In this document: piece after piece, positions 1 to 8,978 of the stretch
How the letters are laid out: each line of letters begins with the position of its first letter
Numbering within the stretch: position 1 is the first letter of the stretch
Source of the DNA: Flavobacterium sp. HJ-32-4
GTDB taxonomy: Bacteria > Bacteroidota > Bacteroidia > Flavobacteriales > Flavobacteriaceae
Reading direction: 5' to 3'
NCBI RefSeq assembly: GCF_022532105.1
Contig: NZ_CP092832.1
Location: 2,819,001 to 2,883,000, forward strand
Length of the DNA stretch: 64,000 bases
Program-made: the position numbers and the translations under genes
Notes under the pieces: generated by a model
Seen by the model: only the letters and a program-made list of their open reading frames with translations
The model's database searches: none
What the model was told of the DNA's origin: nothing

Positions 1-582
1 GACGCCGACAGCGGCACGATTACCGTCCTTGACCAGGAAATCAACTCGCTCAAAGGCGACGCGCTTGGGGAAGTCCGCCGCAGTATCGGATTTCTCTTCC
101 AGAGTGCCGCTTTGTATGATTCGATGACCGTGCGGGAAAACCTGGAATTTCCACTCCGCCGCACCGGCCTCAAAACGACCCAGGCCGAAATTGACCAGAA
201 AGTGAAAGAAGTACTCGACGATGTCGGCCTTCCCGAAGCCATCGACCGGATGCCCTCGGAATTATCGGGTGGTATGCGAAAAAGAATCGGACTGGCTCGG
301 ACATTGATCGTCGATCCGGCGATTATATTATATGACGAACCCACTACCGGCCTCGATCCGGTTACATCCGACGAGATCAGCCAGTTGATCAACAGTGTCC
401 AGAAACAATACAATACCTCCTCCATCATCATCACACACGATATTGAATGTGTGCGCACGGTGGCCGACCGCATCCTGATGCTGAAAGACGGCACGCTGTA
501 TAAAGAGGGCTCCCTCGACGAATTCGAATCGTCGGATGACCCATTGATCCAATCCTATTTTACCTCCAAACGAAAGTCCTAA
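1..582 (+). CDS. ABC transporter ATPase, MlaF-like (5' end outside window)
   Basis: ATP-binding subunit of an Mla-type phospholipid transport system, acting at the inner face of the cytoplasmic membrane. The frame is open from base 1, so the start and the Walker A loop lie upstream of the window. Visible in order are the Q-loop (FLFQSAALYDS, from about base 91), the ABC signature LSGGMRKRIGLAR (about bases 262-300), Walker B ILYDEPTTGLDP and the H-loop IIITHD. The MRKR after the signature is typical of the MlaF/Ttg2A group rather than of importers for small solutes. An MCE-domain gene starts 9 bases downstream, which supports the Mla assignment; the permease MlaE is expected just outside the window. 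Confidence 0.9.
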   Translation, partial: DADSGTITVLDQEINSLKGDALGEVRRSIGFLFQSAALYDSMTVRENLEFPLRRTGLKTTQAEIDQKVKEVLDDVGLPEAIDRMPSELSGGMRKRIGLARTLIVDPAIILYDEPTTGLDPVTSDEISQLINSVQKQYNTSSIIITHDIECVRTVADRILMLKDGTLYKEGSLDEFESSDDPLIQSYFTSKRKS

Positions 583-591
583 TACTACCAC

Positions 592-1341
592 ATGAATACG
601 CAAAGCACCACCTTCAAAGTACGCCTCGGCCTCTTCGTTTTTACGGGTATCGTACTCTTTTTCCTTGCCTTGTTCCTAATAGGTAAGCAGAAAAACCTCT
701 TCAATCCCGTCTTCCAGTTGCGGGCCAACTTCCGAAACGTCGGCGGCCTGCAAGTGGGCAATGTCGTCCGTTTTTCGGGTATCAACATCGGGACCGTCGA
801 CAACATCCGGATCTTGAACGACACGACCGTTCGGGTCGACATGCTCATCCGCCAGGACGTAAAACCCTTTATCAAAGAAGACGCCCGGGCCGGAATCGGT
901 TCGGAAGGCATTATTGGAGATAAGGTTCTCGTTCTGTCGCAGGGGAATTCCACCCATGAAATCAAACCGAACCAACTCGTCGCCTCGAACGAACCGACCG
1001 ACATGGATGCCGTGATGCGGAGCCTGAGCGTTACCGCCGACAATGCGGCCGTGGCTTCAGAGGAAATGGCCGAAATCCTGTTGAAAATCAACCGCGGCGA
1101 CGGAACGTTGGGTCGTTTGATACAGGATAAAGAGATCGCCGAAAACCTCGACAAAACCATGGAAAACCTCAAGAATTCGAGTAAAGGACTCGAGGAAAAC
1201 ATGGAGGCTGCCAAGCACAACTTCCTGTTACGGGGGTACTTCAAGAAGAAAGAGAAGGAAAAACGCGAGAAAGAAGAAGCCGCCAAAAAAGAAGCGAAAG
1301 AAGCGGCTGCGAAAGCGTCGAAAAAGGCAACAAAGAAATAG
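592..1341 (+). CDS. MlaD-family MCE-domain lipid transport protein
   Basis: Substrate-binding subunit of the Mla phospholipid shuttle: one N-terminal membrane anchor (about residues 8-28) and one periplasmic MCE domain (about residues 38-120, with NVGGLQVGNVVRFSGINIG and GIIGDKVLVL). MCE proteins form hexameric rings that pass lipids between the membranes. The last about 35 residues are almost only Lys, Glu and Ala, a charged tail probably helical or disordered, not part of the MCE fold. It follows the MlaF-like ATPase by 9 bases and is certainly co-transcribed. The 249-residue length fits the short Bacteroidota MlaD proteins. Confidence 0.9.
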   Translation: MNTQSTTFKVRLGLFVFTGIVLFFLALFLIGKQKNLFNPVFQLRANFRNVGGLQVGNVVRFSGINIGTVDNIRILNDTTVRVDMLIRQDVKPFIKEDARAGIGSEGIIGDKVLVLSQGNSTHEIKPNQLVASNEPTDMDAVMRSLSVTADNAAVASEEMAEILLKINRGDGTLGRLIQDKEIAENLDKTMENLKNSSKGLEENMEAAKHNFLLRGYFKKKEKEKREKEEAAKKEAKEAAAKASKKATKK

Positions 1342-1380
1342 GATTGCCGTTACTAAAGGCAATTATGTATTTTTGGAAGA

Positions 1381-3243
1381 ATGCAGCGTATCCTGATGTT
1401 CCTTTTCGTTCTGGCACTGGCACCCATATACGTGTCCGGACAGGCGCCTACGACGGCAAAAGACTCGGCTGCGTTTTACAAGAAAATCGAAAAGGCGTCG
1501 AAGCGACGGGGCTTTACCCGCTTTCTGCACCGACTGGTTTTTGAGCCTACTGAAATCAAGAATTCGAATCCGATCCGGAAGCCGAAAAAACGCGACTACA
1601 AAAACTACAACGGCCGGATCGTGCGGAACATCAAGATCCACACCCTTGATCCGTTTGGGTATTCCGAAATCGATACGACCCGTAAGCCGCGCAATTGGGG
1701 TGAGCGACTGGGGAATGCCGTGCACATCAAATCGCGGCAGTTCGCCATCCGCAACCTGCTGCTTATCAAAGAAAACCGGCCCGTCGATTCGCTGATGGTA
1801 AAGGAAAGCGAACGTCTAATCCGTACCCAGCGGTATGTGAGCCGGGTATACATTACCGCCACGCCCGTTTCGTCGGATTCGGTGGATATCAACGTGCGGG
1901 TGCTCGACTCGTGGAGCCTTATTCCGAAGGGAAGCATCAGTACGTCACGGACCTCGGTTGAGATACGGGAACGGAACATCCTGGGGAGCGGACACGAATT
2001 TGTGAGCCGTATCATCAACGACAATGAAAATGGCAACAAGGCCTATAACTTGCGGTATACCGTCCCTACCATCAAAAACACCTTCATCCGCAGCACGCTG
2101 GCGTATCGCGTCGACCTCGATGGGTATTATGGTAAAAGCCTTAACATCGAACGCACGTTCTTCTCGCCGTTTACGGAATGGGCGGGTGGCGTGTATGTCG
2201 ACCAGCAGTTCCGCCGCGACTCGCTCACCGACATCTCGGGGAATTATTCCCTCCAAAACCTGAAGTATACCTCACAGGATTTATGGGGCGGACGCGCTTT
2301 TCGCCTTTTCGAGGGTACGTCAGAGGACGACCGTACGACCCGACTCGTCGCATCCGGGCGTGTTCTTTTTACGCAGTATAGTGAGAGTCCGAAGCGGGAA
2401 TACGACCTGATTGACTATTTCTCCGGCGAGCGCTTTGTAATGGGCGGCCTGGGTATTTCGTCACGGCAATTCGTCGAAGACCGCTACCTGTTCAACAACG
2501 GTATTGTGGAAGACGTGCCGATTGGGAAGATATACGGACTCACGGCGGGATACCAGACCAAGAACGGACGCGACCGGACCTACCTCGGTGCCAGGGCATC
2601 GTATGGCAGTTACTTCCGGATCGGCTACCTCAGCGGTAACGTCGAATACGGCACCTTCTTTCGGGCCGGGGCGCTCGAGCAAACGGCTTTTTCGCTGCAG
2701 TTGAACTACTTCACCGATTTGATCGACTGCGGCAAATGGAAATTGCGCCAGTTCATCAAACCGCTCCTAATTATTGGCACGAATCGGTTGGCTTCCGTTG
2801 CGGACCGGCTGACGATCAACGAATCGAGCGGTTTCCAGGGGGGCTATGGTGCCGGTTACTACGGATACAACAGTGCGGGCATACAGGGCTTCAACAGCGC
2901 GATAAACGGAACGAAGAAATTCGTATTGACCTTCCAGACCCAATCGTACTCGCCCTGGCAGGTGGTAGGATTCCGCCTCAATCCCTTTTTCAATTATACG
3001 GCTGCGGTGTTGGGCAACGAAATACAGGGGCTTACGAGCAACCGCTTTTACCAGAAAATCGGGGTGGGCATCCTGGTCAGCAATGACTACCTGGTGTTCA
3101 ATTCCTTCCAGCTATCCATTGCGTTTTATCCGACCATACCCGGTCAGGGCGACAACCTCTTCCTTACCAACACCTTCGAAACCAATGACTTCGGATTCCA
3201 GGATTTCGAGTTTGGGAAACCGCGAACCATTATTTACAAATAA
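1381..3243 (+). CDS. Outer membrane protein with POTRA-like N-terminus and beta-barrel
   Basis: A 620-residue exported protein with a Sec signal (residues 1-20, cleavage after VSGQ). Residues about 75-185 look like one POTRA-type repeat (SERLIRTQRYVSRVYI... followed by VDINVRVLDSWSLIPKGS), and the remaining part is rich in alternating aromatic/polar strands and GGxxGY turns, as expected of an Omp85/BamA-like barrel. It begins 39 bases after the MlaD-like gene, so it may be the outer membrane end of the same lipid-transport pathway. That role is inference; no lipid-binding motif can be read. A strong terminator follows at about 3360. Confidence 0.75.
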   Translation: MQRILMFLFVLALAPIYVSGQAPTTAKDSAAFYKKIEKASKRRGFTRFLHRLVFEPTEIKNSNPIRKPKKRDYKNYNGRIVRNIKIHTLDPFGYSEIDTTRKPRNWGERLGNAVHIKSRQFAIRNLLLIKENRPVDSLMVKESERLIRTQRYVSRVYITATPVSSDSVDINVRVLDSWSLIPKGSISTSRTSVEIRERNILGSGHEFVSRIINDNENGNKAYNLRYTVPTIKNTFIRSTLAYRVDLDGYYGKSLNIERTFFSPFTEWAGGVYVDQQFRRDSLTDISGNYSLQNLKYTSQDLWGGRAFRLFEGTSEDDRTTRLVASGRVLFTQYSESPKREYDLIDYFSGERFVMGGLGISSRQFVEDRYLFNNGIVEDVPIGKIYGLTAGYQTKNGRDRTYLGARASYGSYFRIGYLSGNVEYGTFFRAGALEQTAFSLQLNYFTDLIDCGKWKLRQFIKPLLIIGTNRLASVADRLTINESSGFQGGYGAGYYGYNSAGIQGFNSAINGTKKFVLTFQTQSYSPWQVVGFRLNPFFNYTAAVLGNEIQGLTSNRFYQKIGVGILVSNDYLVFNSFQLSIAFYPTIPGQGDNLFLTNTFETNDFGFQDFEFGKPRTIIYK

Positions 3244-3359
3244 TCCTGTAAGACGCAGAGGTGAATTATGTAACAACGTATAGGCCCGGTTTTCGCAATT
3301 TTACTCCAGACATTTTGTTAGTGAAGACATACATCACACGCCTGGTTCATCCAGGTGCC

Positions 3360-3404
3360 AGGCTGTCCGGGATTATTTGGTTAGGGTCCCGGGCGGCCTT
3401 TTTT
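3360..3404 (+). terminator. Rho-independent terminator after the Mla/outer membrane locus
   Basis: A 13-bp stem (arms at 3360-3372 and about 3387-3399, two G-U pairs) with a 14-base loop, followed by six T. It lies between the outer membrane protein gene and the SRPBCC gene and reads on the plus strand. Confidence 0.8.
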
Positions 3405-3442
3405 AACGCGTGACTAAGACTTTCTTCCGTACTTTTAGTCAC

Positions 3443-3922
3443 ATGAAACTCTATACCCTACGACGCACCCAACGGCTCCCCATTTCGGTTTCGGAAGCCT
3501 GGGAATTCTTCTCTGATCCCGCTAATTTAAAGACCATCACGCCACCCTACATGGGATTCAACATCGTGTCGGGCGCCGATCGAAAAATGTATCCCGGACA
3601 GGTCATCCAATATATCGTGACACCGCTCTTCGGCATTAAGATGCGATGGGTTACGGAAATCACCCATGTGGAAGACGGCAAGTATTTTGTGGACGAGCAA
3701 CGATTCGGGCCCTACGCTCTCTGGCACCACAAGCACTTTTTCCGCGCGGTGGACGGCGGTACTGAAATGGAAGACATTGTCGACTATGGCTTGCCACTCG
3801 GTTTTTTAGGCCGGTGGATGCACCCAATTATCGTAAAGGGCAAACTGGAAGAGATATTTGACTTTCGCCGTCGGCGGATGCTGGAATTGTTTGGACCTTA
3901 CACAGAATCGAAGACGGTATGA
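3443..3922 (+). CDS. SRPBCC-family (cyclase/dehydrase-like) ligand-binding protein
   Basis: A 159-residue START-like protein. The opening (MKLYTLRRTQRLPIS...AWEFFSDPANLKTITPP) and GTEMEDIVDYGLPLGFLGRW near the end are typical of the SRPBCC/CoxG-type cell-division-inhibitor family often encoded beside photolyases. I start at the ATG at 3443 and not at the upstream GTG at 3410, because a TAcTTTTA box ends only a few bases before this ATG. Its stop overlaps the photolyase start (ATGA), so both are translated together. Substrate unknown; a role linked to light or oxidative damage is suggested only by the neighbour. Confidence 0.85.
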   Translation: MKLYTLRRTQRLPISVSEAWEFFSDPANLKTITPPYMGFNIVSGADRKMYPGQVIQYIVTPLFGIKMRWVTEITHVEDGKYFVDEQRFGPYALWHHKHFFRAVDGGTEMEDIVDYGLPLGFLGRWMHPIIVKGKLEEIFDFRRRRMLELFGPYTESKTV

Positions 3923-5205
3923 CGGTATTCTGGTTCCGACGCGACCTGCGCCTTGATGATAACGCGGCGCTGTATCACGCTTTACAAAGCGGCGAAGAGG
4001 TACTTCCCATCTTTATTTTCGATCCGGAGATCCTTGACGAACTGCCCAAAACAGATGCCCGGGTGGGTTTCATACACGAGTTACTGACGAAAATCGACGC
4101 CACGCTGCGGCACCACGGCCGTTCGCTGGCGGTGTTCCACGATACGGTAGAGAACGTGTTCACGCGGCTGCTGATTGAGCAGCCCCTGACGACCGTATTT
4201 GCCAACCACGACTACGAACCCTACGCCCGCAAGCGCGATGCCGCGGTGTCGAGATTGTTGAAAGAGAAAGACGTGCGTTTCAAGACCTGCAAAGACCAGG
4301 TCATTTTTGAAAAATCGGAAGTGGTAAAAGACGACGGCGCTCCTTATGTGGTTTACACCCCGTATTCCCGCAAGTGGAAACAGCTTTTTGCGACAACGCC
4401 GCTTCCCTATTATGAATCGAATACCGGTTTGGACCGATTCGCGGTGCATGCGTATCCCTTTTTGTCGTTAGAGGCCATCGGTTTCGCCCCGTCCCCTATC
4501 CGCGTTCCGGATTTCACGCTTACCGAGGAGTTGATCGATCGATATGCCGACCGTCGCAATTTCCCGGCGGTTGACGGAACCTCCGGTTTGGGTCCCCATC
4601 TGCGGTTTGGCAGTGTGTCGGTACGCGCTATCGTCCGAAAAGCCCTTGCGTCGCGGCAGGAAACCTTCCTTAACGAACTCATCTGGCGCGAATTCTTTAT
4701 GCAAATATTGTGGCATTTCCCCCATACGCCCCAAAAAGCCTTCCGCGAACGCTACGACCTGGTGCCGTGGGAGAAAAATGAGGAGCATTTCCGGAAATGG
4801 TGCGAAGGGAACACCGGTTACCCCATCGTAGATGCCGGCATGCGCGAACTCAATGCCACCGGCCGTATGCACAACCGCGTCAGGATGATTACGGCCAGTT
4901 TCCTGTGCAAACACCTCCTCATCGACTGGCGCCGCGGGGAAGCGTATTTCGCGGAAAAACTCCTCGATTACGAGCAGGCCAGCAACGTGGGCAACTGGCA
5001 ATGGGCGGCCGGAAGTGGTGTGGACGCCGCGCCTTACTTCCGCATTTTCAACCCCGAAGAGCAGATCAAGAAATTTGACAGCGAGCGGCGATACATCCGG
5101 AAATGGGTACCCGAATTAGGCACCGATCGCTATCCTAAGCCCATCGTCGATCACAAAGAAGCGCGGGAAAAGGCGTTGGCGACGTATAAAGCGGCGGTGG
5201 GGTAG
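3919..5205 (+). CDS. Deoxyribodipyrimidine photolyase / cryptochrome family
   Basis: Light-driven repair of cyclobutane pyrimidine dimers using FAD. The N-terminal Rossmann domain opens with TVFWFRRDLRLDDNAAL, the classical photolyase start; the helical FAD-binding domain contains ELIWREFFMQ, the conserved N-R-x-R segment MHNRVRM and SNVGNWQWAAGSGVDAAPYFRIFNP, which contacts flavin and lesion. Length 428 residues is slightly short but complete for class I CPD photolyases. Start codon overlaps the SRPBCC stop by four bases. CPD photolyase is more likely than cryptochrome because the Trp/Asn active-site segment is intact. Confidence 0.93.
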   Translation: MTVFWFRRDLRLDDNAALYHALQSGEEVLPIFIFDPEILDELPKTDARVGFIHELLTKIDATLRHHGRSLAVFHDTVENVFTRLLIEQPLTTVFANHDYEPYARKRDAAVSRLLKEKDVRFKTCKDQVIFEKSEVVKDDGAPYVVYTPYSRKWKQLFATTPLPYYESNTGLDRFAVHAYPFLSLEAIGFAPSPIRVPDFTLTEELIDRYADRRNFPAVDGTSGLGPHLRFGSVSVRAIVRKALASRQETFLNELIWREFFMQILWHFPHTPQKAFRERYDLVPWEKNEEHFRKWCEGNTGYPIVDAGMRELNATGRMHNRVRMITASFLCKHLLIDWRRGEAYFAEKLLDYEQASNVGNWQWAAGSGVDAAPYFRIFNPEEQIKKFDSERRYIRKWVPELGTDRYPKPIVDHKEAREKALATYKAAVG

Positions 5206-5637
5206 CGGAGTAACTGAGGAACGGAGTAACTGAGTAACTGAGGAATTGAGGAACTGAGGAACTGAGGAAGTGAGGAAATGAGATAGGTAGGAAAAGAAGA
5301 AATTGAGTTTGTATAGGGGTATGGGTTAGTAATTTGTCACCATCGATACTTTATCCATACTTTATCCATACTTTATCCATACTTTATCCATACAGTATCT
5401 ATACAGTATGTTGTCGCGTCCTAAAATAGCTATACAGATTACTAAATAAATCCTGTTTTAGTTACACGACCGTAAGCGTAGCTCTAAATTGGTCTTTTTC
5501 CCTACACAAAATCTGGATATAGCGATTCCAGGACAATACGCAAGGTCTCAGTCACTCAGTTACTCAGTTACTCAGTTACCCAATTCCTCAGTTACTCAGT
5601 TACTCAATTACTCAAAATTCCTCAGTTCCCCAACCTT
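5206..5637. repeat. Intergenic low-complexity region with 8- and 11-bp tandem repeats
   Basis: No gene seen. From 5206 to about 5280 lie ACTGAGGA-type octamers; from 5346 to 5389 four exact copies of ATACTTTATCC, followed by two ATACAGTATC variants to 5410; from about 5547 to 5632 CAGTTACT-type octamers, which are the reverse complement of the first block, so the two outer blocks form a long imperfect inverted repeat around the 11-mer core. The part 5322-5421 is a copy of an element found again at about 55857-55955. Confidence 0.85.
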
Positions 5638-6135
5638 CTACCCTCTCTTCTCCATCTCAATCACTTCCAATTGCCGGATGTCGGCTCCTTCGATGGTAAA
5701 ACGCAGCATCGTACGGACTGAATGGAAACCGTGCTTGCCGATAGCGCCGGGGTTCATGTGCAGGAGTCCGAGTTTTGGGTCGTTCATTACCCGCAGGATG
5801 TGCGAATGTCCGCATACAAACAACCGCGGCGGGTTTAAGTACAACTCGCTCCGGATGGTAGGATTGTAATGTCCGGGATACCCGCCAATGTGCGTGATCC
5901 ACACGTCGACTTCCTCACAGAAAAAACGCTGGTGCAGCGGGAACTCCCGTCGGGCCTTGTCATCGTCGATGTTACCGAAAACCGCCCGAAGCGGTGCTAC
6001 CTCGCGAAGCGCGTCGGTAACCGAAAGATCGCCTATATCGCCAGCGTGCCAGATCTCATCGGCCTGGGCGCCGTATTTTAGCATGGTGTCGTCGACATGC
6101 CCGTGCGTATCCGATAACAAAAGAATCTTTCTCAC
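5638..6135 (-). CDS. YfcE/MJ0936-type metallophosphoesterase
   Basis: A 165-residue calcineurin-like phosphoesterase, cytoplasmic, probably dinuclear. All metal motifs are present: D9 and H11 (SDTHG), D33 (HAGDIGD), N55 (GNID), H82 (THIGG), H110 and H112 (GHSH). The family has phosphodiesterase activity; the natural substrate is unknown. The frame is open far upstream, but similarity begins at RKILLLSDTHG, so I use the GTG at 6135. It is divergent from truA with about 100 bases between the starts. Confidence 0.88.
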   Translation of the reverse strand: MRKILLLSDTHGHVDDTMLKYGAQADEIWHAGDIGDLSVTDALREVAPLRAVFGNIDDDKARREFPLHQRFFCEEVDVWITHIGGYPGHYNPTIRSELYLNPPRLFVCGHSHILRVMNDPKLGLLHMNPGAIGKHGFHSVRTMLRFTIEGADIRQLEVIEMEKRG

Positions 6136-6204
6136 CGTGTTTTTTGTATGCTGCAAGATAGCGAAAGTGCCCCCTTCCGCCGCGACGCACGTGTGATTAA
6201 TCCG

Positions 6205-6212
6205 TATCTTTG
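6205..6212 (+). promoter_or_regulatory. Bacteroidota -7 box for truA
   Basis: TATCTTTG matches the TAnnTTTG -7 element. It sits 22 bases upstream of the TTG at 6235 and downstream of the ATG at 6148, so the transcript cannot include the longer start. Confidence 0.6.
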
Positions 6213-6234
6213 TGCGTCCAAAATCCGACTTCAC

Positions 6235-6960
6235 TTGCGCTATTTCACGAGATTTTCCTATAAAGGCACGCAGTACCGCGGATGGCAGTCGCAACCCAAT
6301 GCCGTGACGGTGCAGGGTACGATGGAGCACGCGTTTTCGCTGCTGTTGGGCGAACCGATTGCCCTTACCGGTGCCGGACGTACGGATGCCGGGGTGCATG
6401 CTTCGGAAATGTTCGCGCACTTCGATGCGAACGCATTGGAGGACATCCCCAAATGGATCCATAAGTTGAATTCGTTCCTGCCGAACGACATCGCGGTGCA
6501 CGCCATTTATGAGGTCGCACCGGATGCCCACGCCCGTTTCGATGCCACCAAACGTACCTACGAATACCGGATTGCGACGCAGAAAGACGTGTTTTCGACA
6601 GCATTCGCCTGGCGGCACACGCTTCCCCTTGACATCGACGCGATGAACGAAGCCGCGGCCCTTTTGATGGAATACGACGATTTCGAGTGTTTTTCGAAGG
6701 TCGACACTGATGTAACGTCTTTCCGGTGTGCGATTACCGAAGCAAAATGGGAACAGCGCGGCACGGAACTGGTATTCCGCATTGCGGCCGACCGCTTCCT
6801 CCGCAACATGGTACGGGCCATTGTCGGCACCCTTGTGACCATCGGCAGTGGGAAAGCGACGCCAAACGACATACGCGGGATCATCGAAAGCCGCGACCGC
6901 GGACGGGCCGGTTTTTCGGTGCCGGCACACGGACTTTCACTGGTGAAGGTCGAATATTGA
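6235..6960 (+). CDS. truA: tRNA pseudouridine(38-40) synthase TruA
   Basis: Converts uridines 38-40 of the tRNA anticodon arm to pseudouridine. Homology begins at LRYFTRFSYKGTQYRGWQ, the usual TruA N-terminus, which places the start at the TTG codon at 6235 (241 residues). The catalytic aspartate is in GAGRTDAGVHA; the C-terminal half contains FLRNMVRAIVGTLVTIG, a family hallmark. A TAnnTTTG promoter just upstream supports this non-ATG start. The exporter gene follows after 6 bases, probably in the same transcript. Confidence 0.92.
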   Translation: MRYFTRFSYKGTQYRGWQSQPNAVTVQGTMEHAFSLLLGEPIALTGAGRTDAGVHASEMFAHFDANALEDIPKWIHKLNSFLPNDIAVHAIYEVAPDAHARFDATKRTYEYRIATQKDVFSTAFAWRHTLPLDIDAMNEAAALLMEYDDFECFSKVDTDVTSFRCAITEAKWEQRGTELVFRIAADRFLRNMVRAIVGTLVTIGSGKATPNDIRGIIESRDRGRAGFSVPAHGLSLVKVEY

Positions 6961-6966
6961 TATGAT

Positions 6967-8730
6967 ATGAAAGCAAAAGCATTCGATACAAAAGTTTTTA
7001 AACGCATCATGGTGTATACGGCGCCCTATCGGACGTTGTATTACGGCGTCATCTTCTGGGCGATTGCCCTGGCGGCATTTGCGGCGGCACGCCCGTGGGC
7101 CATGGGATTTGTCATTAAGATCTTCCTGCAGCACCATCGTCGCGACGGACTGGAGCTGTTCTGTGGTGGTATTGCCGTCTTGTTGTTGCTTGAGGTCTTC
7201 GCGCAGTTTTATTTTGTATTCCTCGCCAACAAACTGGGGCAGGAAATCGTGCGCGATATCCGAGTAAAACTGTTCAACCACATGTTGAAGTTCCGGATGA
7301 AATACTTCGACCTGGCGCCTGTAGGACAATTGGTTACCCGAACGGTATCAGACATAGAATCGATTGCCCGTATCTTCAGCCAGGGACTCTTCATGATCCT
7401 CAGCGATTTGTTGAAAATGGTCGTGGTATTGGTGGTCATTTTCGTCATGAACTGGAAGCTTGCCTGGATTCCGGTGGCGGTGATGCCGTTTCTGCTCTAT
7501 GTCACCCGCATCTTCCAACGCAAAATGCAGGTGGCCTTTGAGGAAGTGCGTACGCAGGTGGCTGCCATCAACACCTTTGTGCAGGAACGCGTTACGGGTA
7601 TGAAAATCGTGCAGTTATTTACCCGCGAGGAAATCGAAGCGCAGAAGTTCAGCGACATCAACCAGAAACACAATGTCGCCTGGATCAAGACCATCCTTTA
7701 TAACTCGATCTTCTTCCCTATCGCCGATATCGTTTCGTCGTTTACGCTGGCTTTTGTGGTATGGCATGGCGGACTGTTGATTGCGCTGGGTGACACGACC
7801 ACCGAATTCCCGGAACTGGCCACCTATACCATGTTCATCGGTATGCTGTTCAACCCCTTACGCCAGATCGCCGATAAATTCAATGAGATGCAGATGGGGA
7901 TGATTGCCGCGAACCGCGTATTCGACATCCTCGACACCGACGACCAGATACAGGATGTAGGCCGACTGGAAGCACCTGACTTTAAAGGAACCATTACCTT
8001 TGAGAACGTCCACTTTGGCTACAACCCGGATGAAGAAATCATCAAGGGAATCAGTTTCCAGGTAGCCCCGGGCCAGACCGTCGCCATCGTAGGTGCTACC
8101 GGAGCAGGGAAATCGACGATTATCAACCTGCTGAACCGTTTCTACGAACTCAATTCGGGCCGGATTACCATCGAAGGCCAGGACATCCGGAACTACCGCC
8201 TCGATTCGCTGCGTCGACAGATTGCGGTGGTGCTGCAGGATGTATTCCTTTTCGCGGATACGATCTTCAACAATATTACGCTCTACGATCCGACCATCAC
8301 GATGGAACAGGTGGTGTCGGCGGCCCGGAAGATCGGTGTACACGATTTCATCATGAACCTGCCGAACGGTTACAATTATAATGTGAAGGAACGCGGTGTG
8401 ATGCTGTCGTCGGGCCAGCGCCAGCTTATTGCGTTTTTGCGGGCCTACGTCAGCAACCCTGGCATCCTGATCCTCGACGAAGCTACCTCGTCGGTGGATA
8501 CGCATACGGAGGAACTGATCCAGAACGCAACCGAAAAATTAACGGAAGGCCGCACGTCCATTGTGATTGCGCACCGTCTGGCTACCATTGTAAAGGCCGA
8601 CAAAATCCTGGTAATGGACAAAGGATTGGTTATTGAGGAAGGATCACACGCCGAACTATTGAACCGCGAGGAAGGGGTATATAAAAACTTGTATTACGCA
8701 CAGTTTGAGAGCGAACGGCAGACGGGGTGA
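6967..8730 (+). CDS. ABC-B type exporter, fused permease-ATPase (MsbA/BmrA-like)
   Basis: A 587-residue half-transporter. Six membrane helices occupy about residues 15-310; the nucleotide-binding domain has Walker A GATGAGKST (about 376-384), signature LSSGQRQL (about 480), Walker B ILILDEATSS (about 499) and H-loop IVIAHRL (about 535). It works as a homodimer or with a second half-transporter. Bacteroidota carry several such exporters, often annotated as lipid A exporter or multidrug exporter; the sequence does not tell which. The start lies 6 bases after truA, so co-transcription is likely although the functions are unrelated. Confidence 0.9.
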   Translation: MKAKAFDTKVFKRIMVYTAPYRTLYYGVIFWAIALAAFAAARPWAMGFVIKIFLQHHRRDGLELFCGGIAVLLLLEVFAQFYFVFLANKLGQEIVRDIRVKLFNHMLKFRMKYFDLAPVGQLVTRTVSDIESIARIFSQGLFMILSDLLKMVVVLVVIFVMNWKLAWIPVAVMPFLLYVTRIFQRKMQVAFEEVRTQVAAINTFVQERVTGMKIVQLFTREEIEAQKFSDINQKHNVAWIKTILYNSIFFPIADIVSSFTLAFVVWHGGLLIALGDTTTEFPELATYTMFIGMLFNPLRQIADKFNEMQMGMIAANRVFDILDTDDQIQDVGRLEAPDFKGTITFENVHFGYNPDEEIIKGISFQVAPGQTVAIVGATGAGKSTIINLLNRFYELNSGRITIEGQDIRNYRLDSLRRQIAVVLQDVFLFADTIFNNITLYDPTITMEQVVSAARKIGVHDFIMNLPNGYNYNVKERGVMLSSGQRQLIAFLRAYVSNPGILILDEATSSVDTHTEELIQNATEKLTEGRTSIVIAHRLATIVKADKILVMDKGLVIEEGSHAELLNREEGVYKNLYYAQFESERQTG

Positions 8731-8917
8731 AGGAGTTAGTAATTAGTGGTCAGTAGTCGGTAGTTAGTGGTCAGTGGCAGGAACAGGCGACAAGAGGCTT
8801 CACCTCCATCAACCACGAACCACGAACCATGAACCATGAACCATGAACCATGAACCATGAACTATGAACTATGAACTATGAACCCTCAACTATCAACCAC
8901 CAACCCTCTCCCCCAAC
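8731..8917. repeat. Heptamer tandem repeats upstream of lpdA
   Basis: The gap contains TAGTGGTC-type motifs (about 8738-8776), then an almost pure heptamer array ACCATGA and its variants ACTATGA and ACCACGA (about 8808-8884). No gene is seen in it. Confidence 0.8.
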
Positions 8918-8947
8918 TTGCCATTCGCCAATTAATCGTTACTTTCG
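8918..8947 (+). promoter_or_regulatory. Promoter of lpdA
   Basis: TTG at 8918-8920, a 19-base spacer and TACTTTCG at 8940-8947: a good match to the Bacteroidota housekeeping promoter (TTG-N17-20-TAnnTTTG). The lpdA ATG lies 31 bases downstream. Confidence 0.65.
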
Positions 8948-8978
8948 TAGCGCCAAATAATTTGCAAATCACACGAAC

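Noticed and set aside
5346..5410. CRISPR array
   Set aside because: Units of 7-11 bases directly adjoining each other, no spacers, no cas genes.
6148..6234. Longer TruA from ATG 6148
   Set aside because: The extension has no homology and lies upstream of the TAnnTTTG box.
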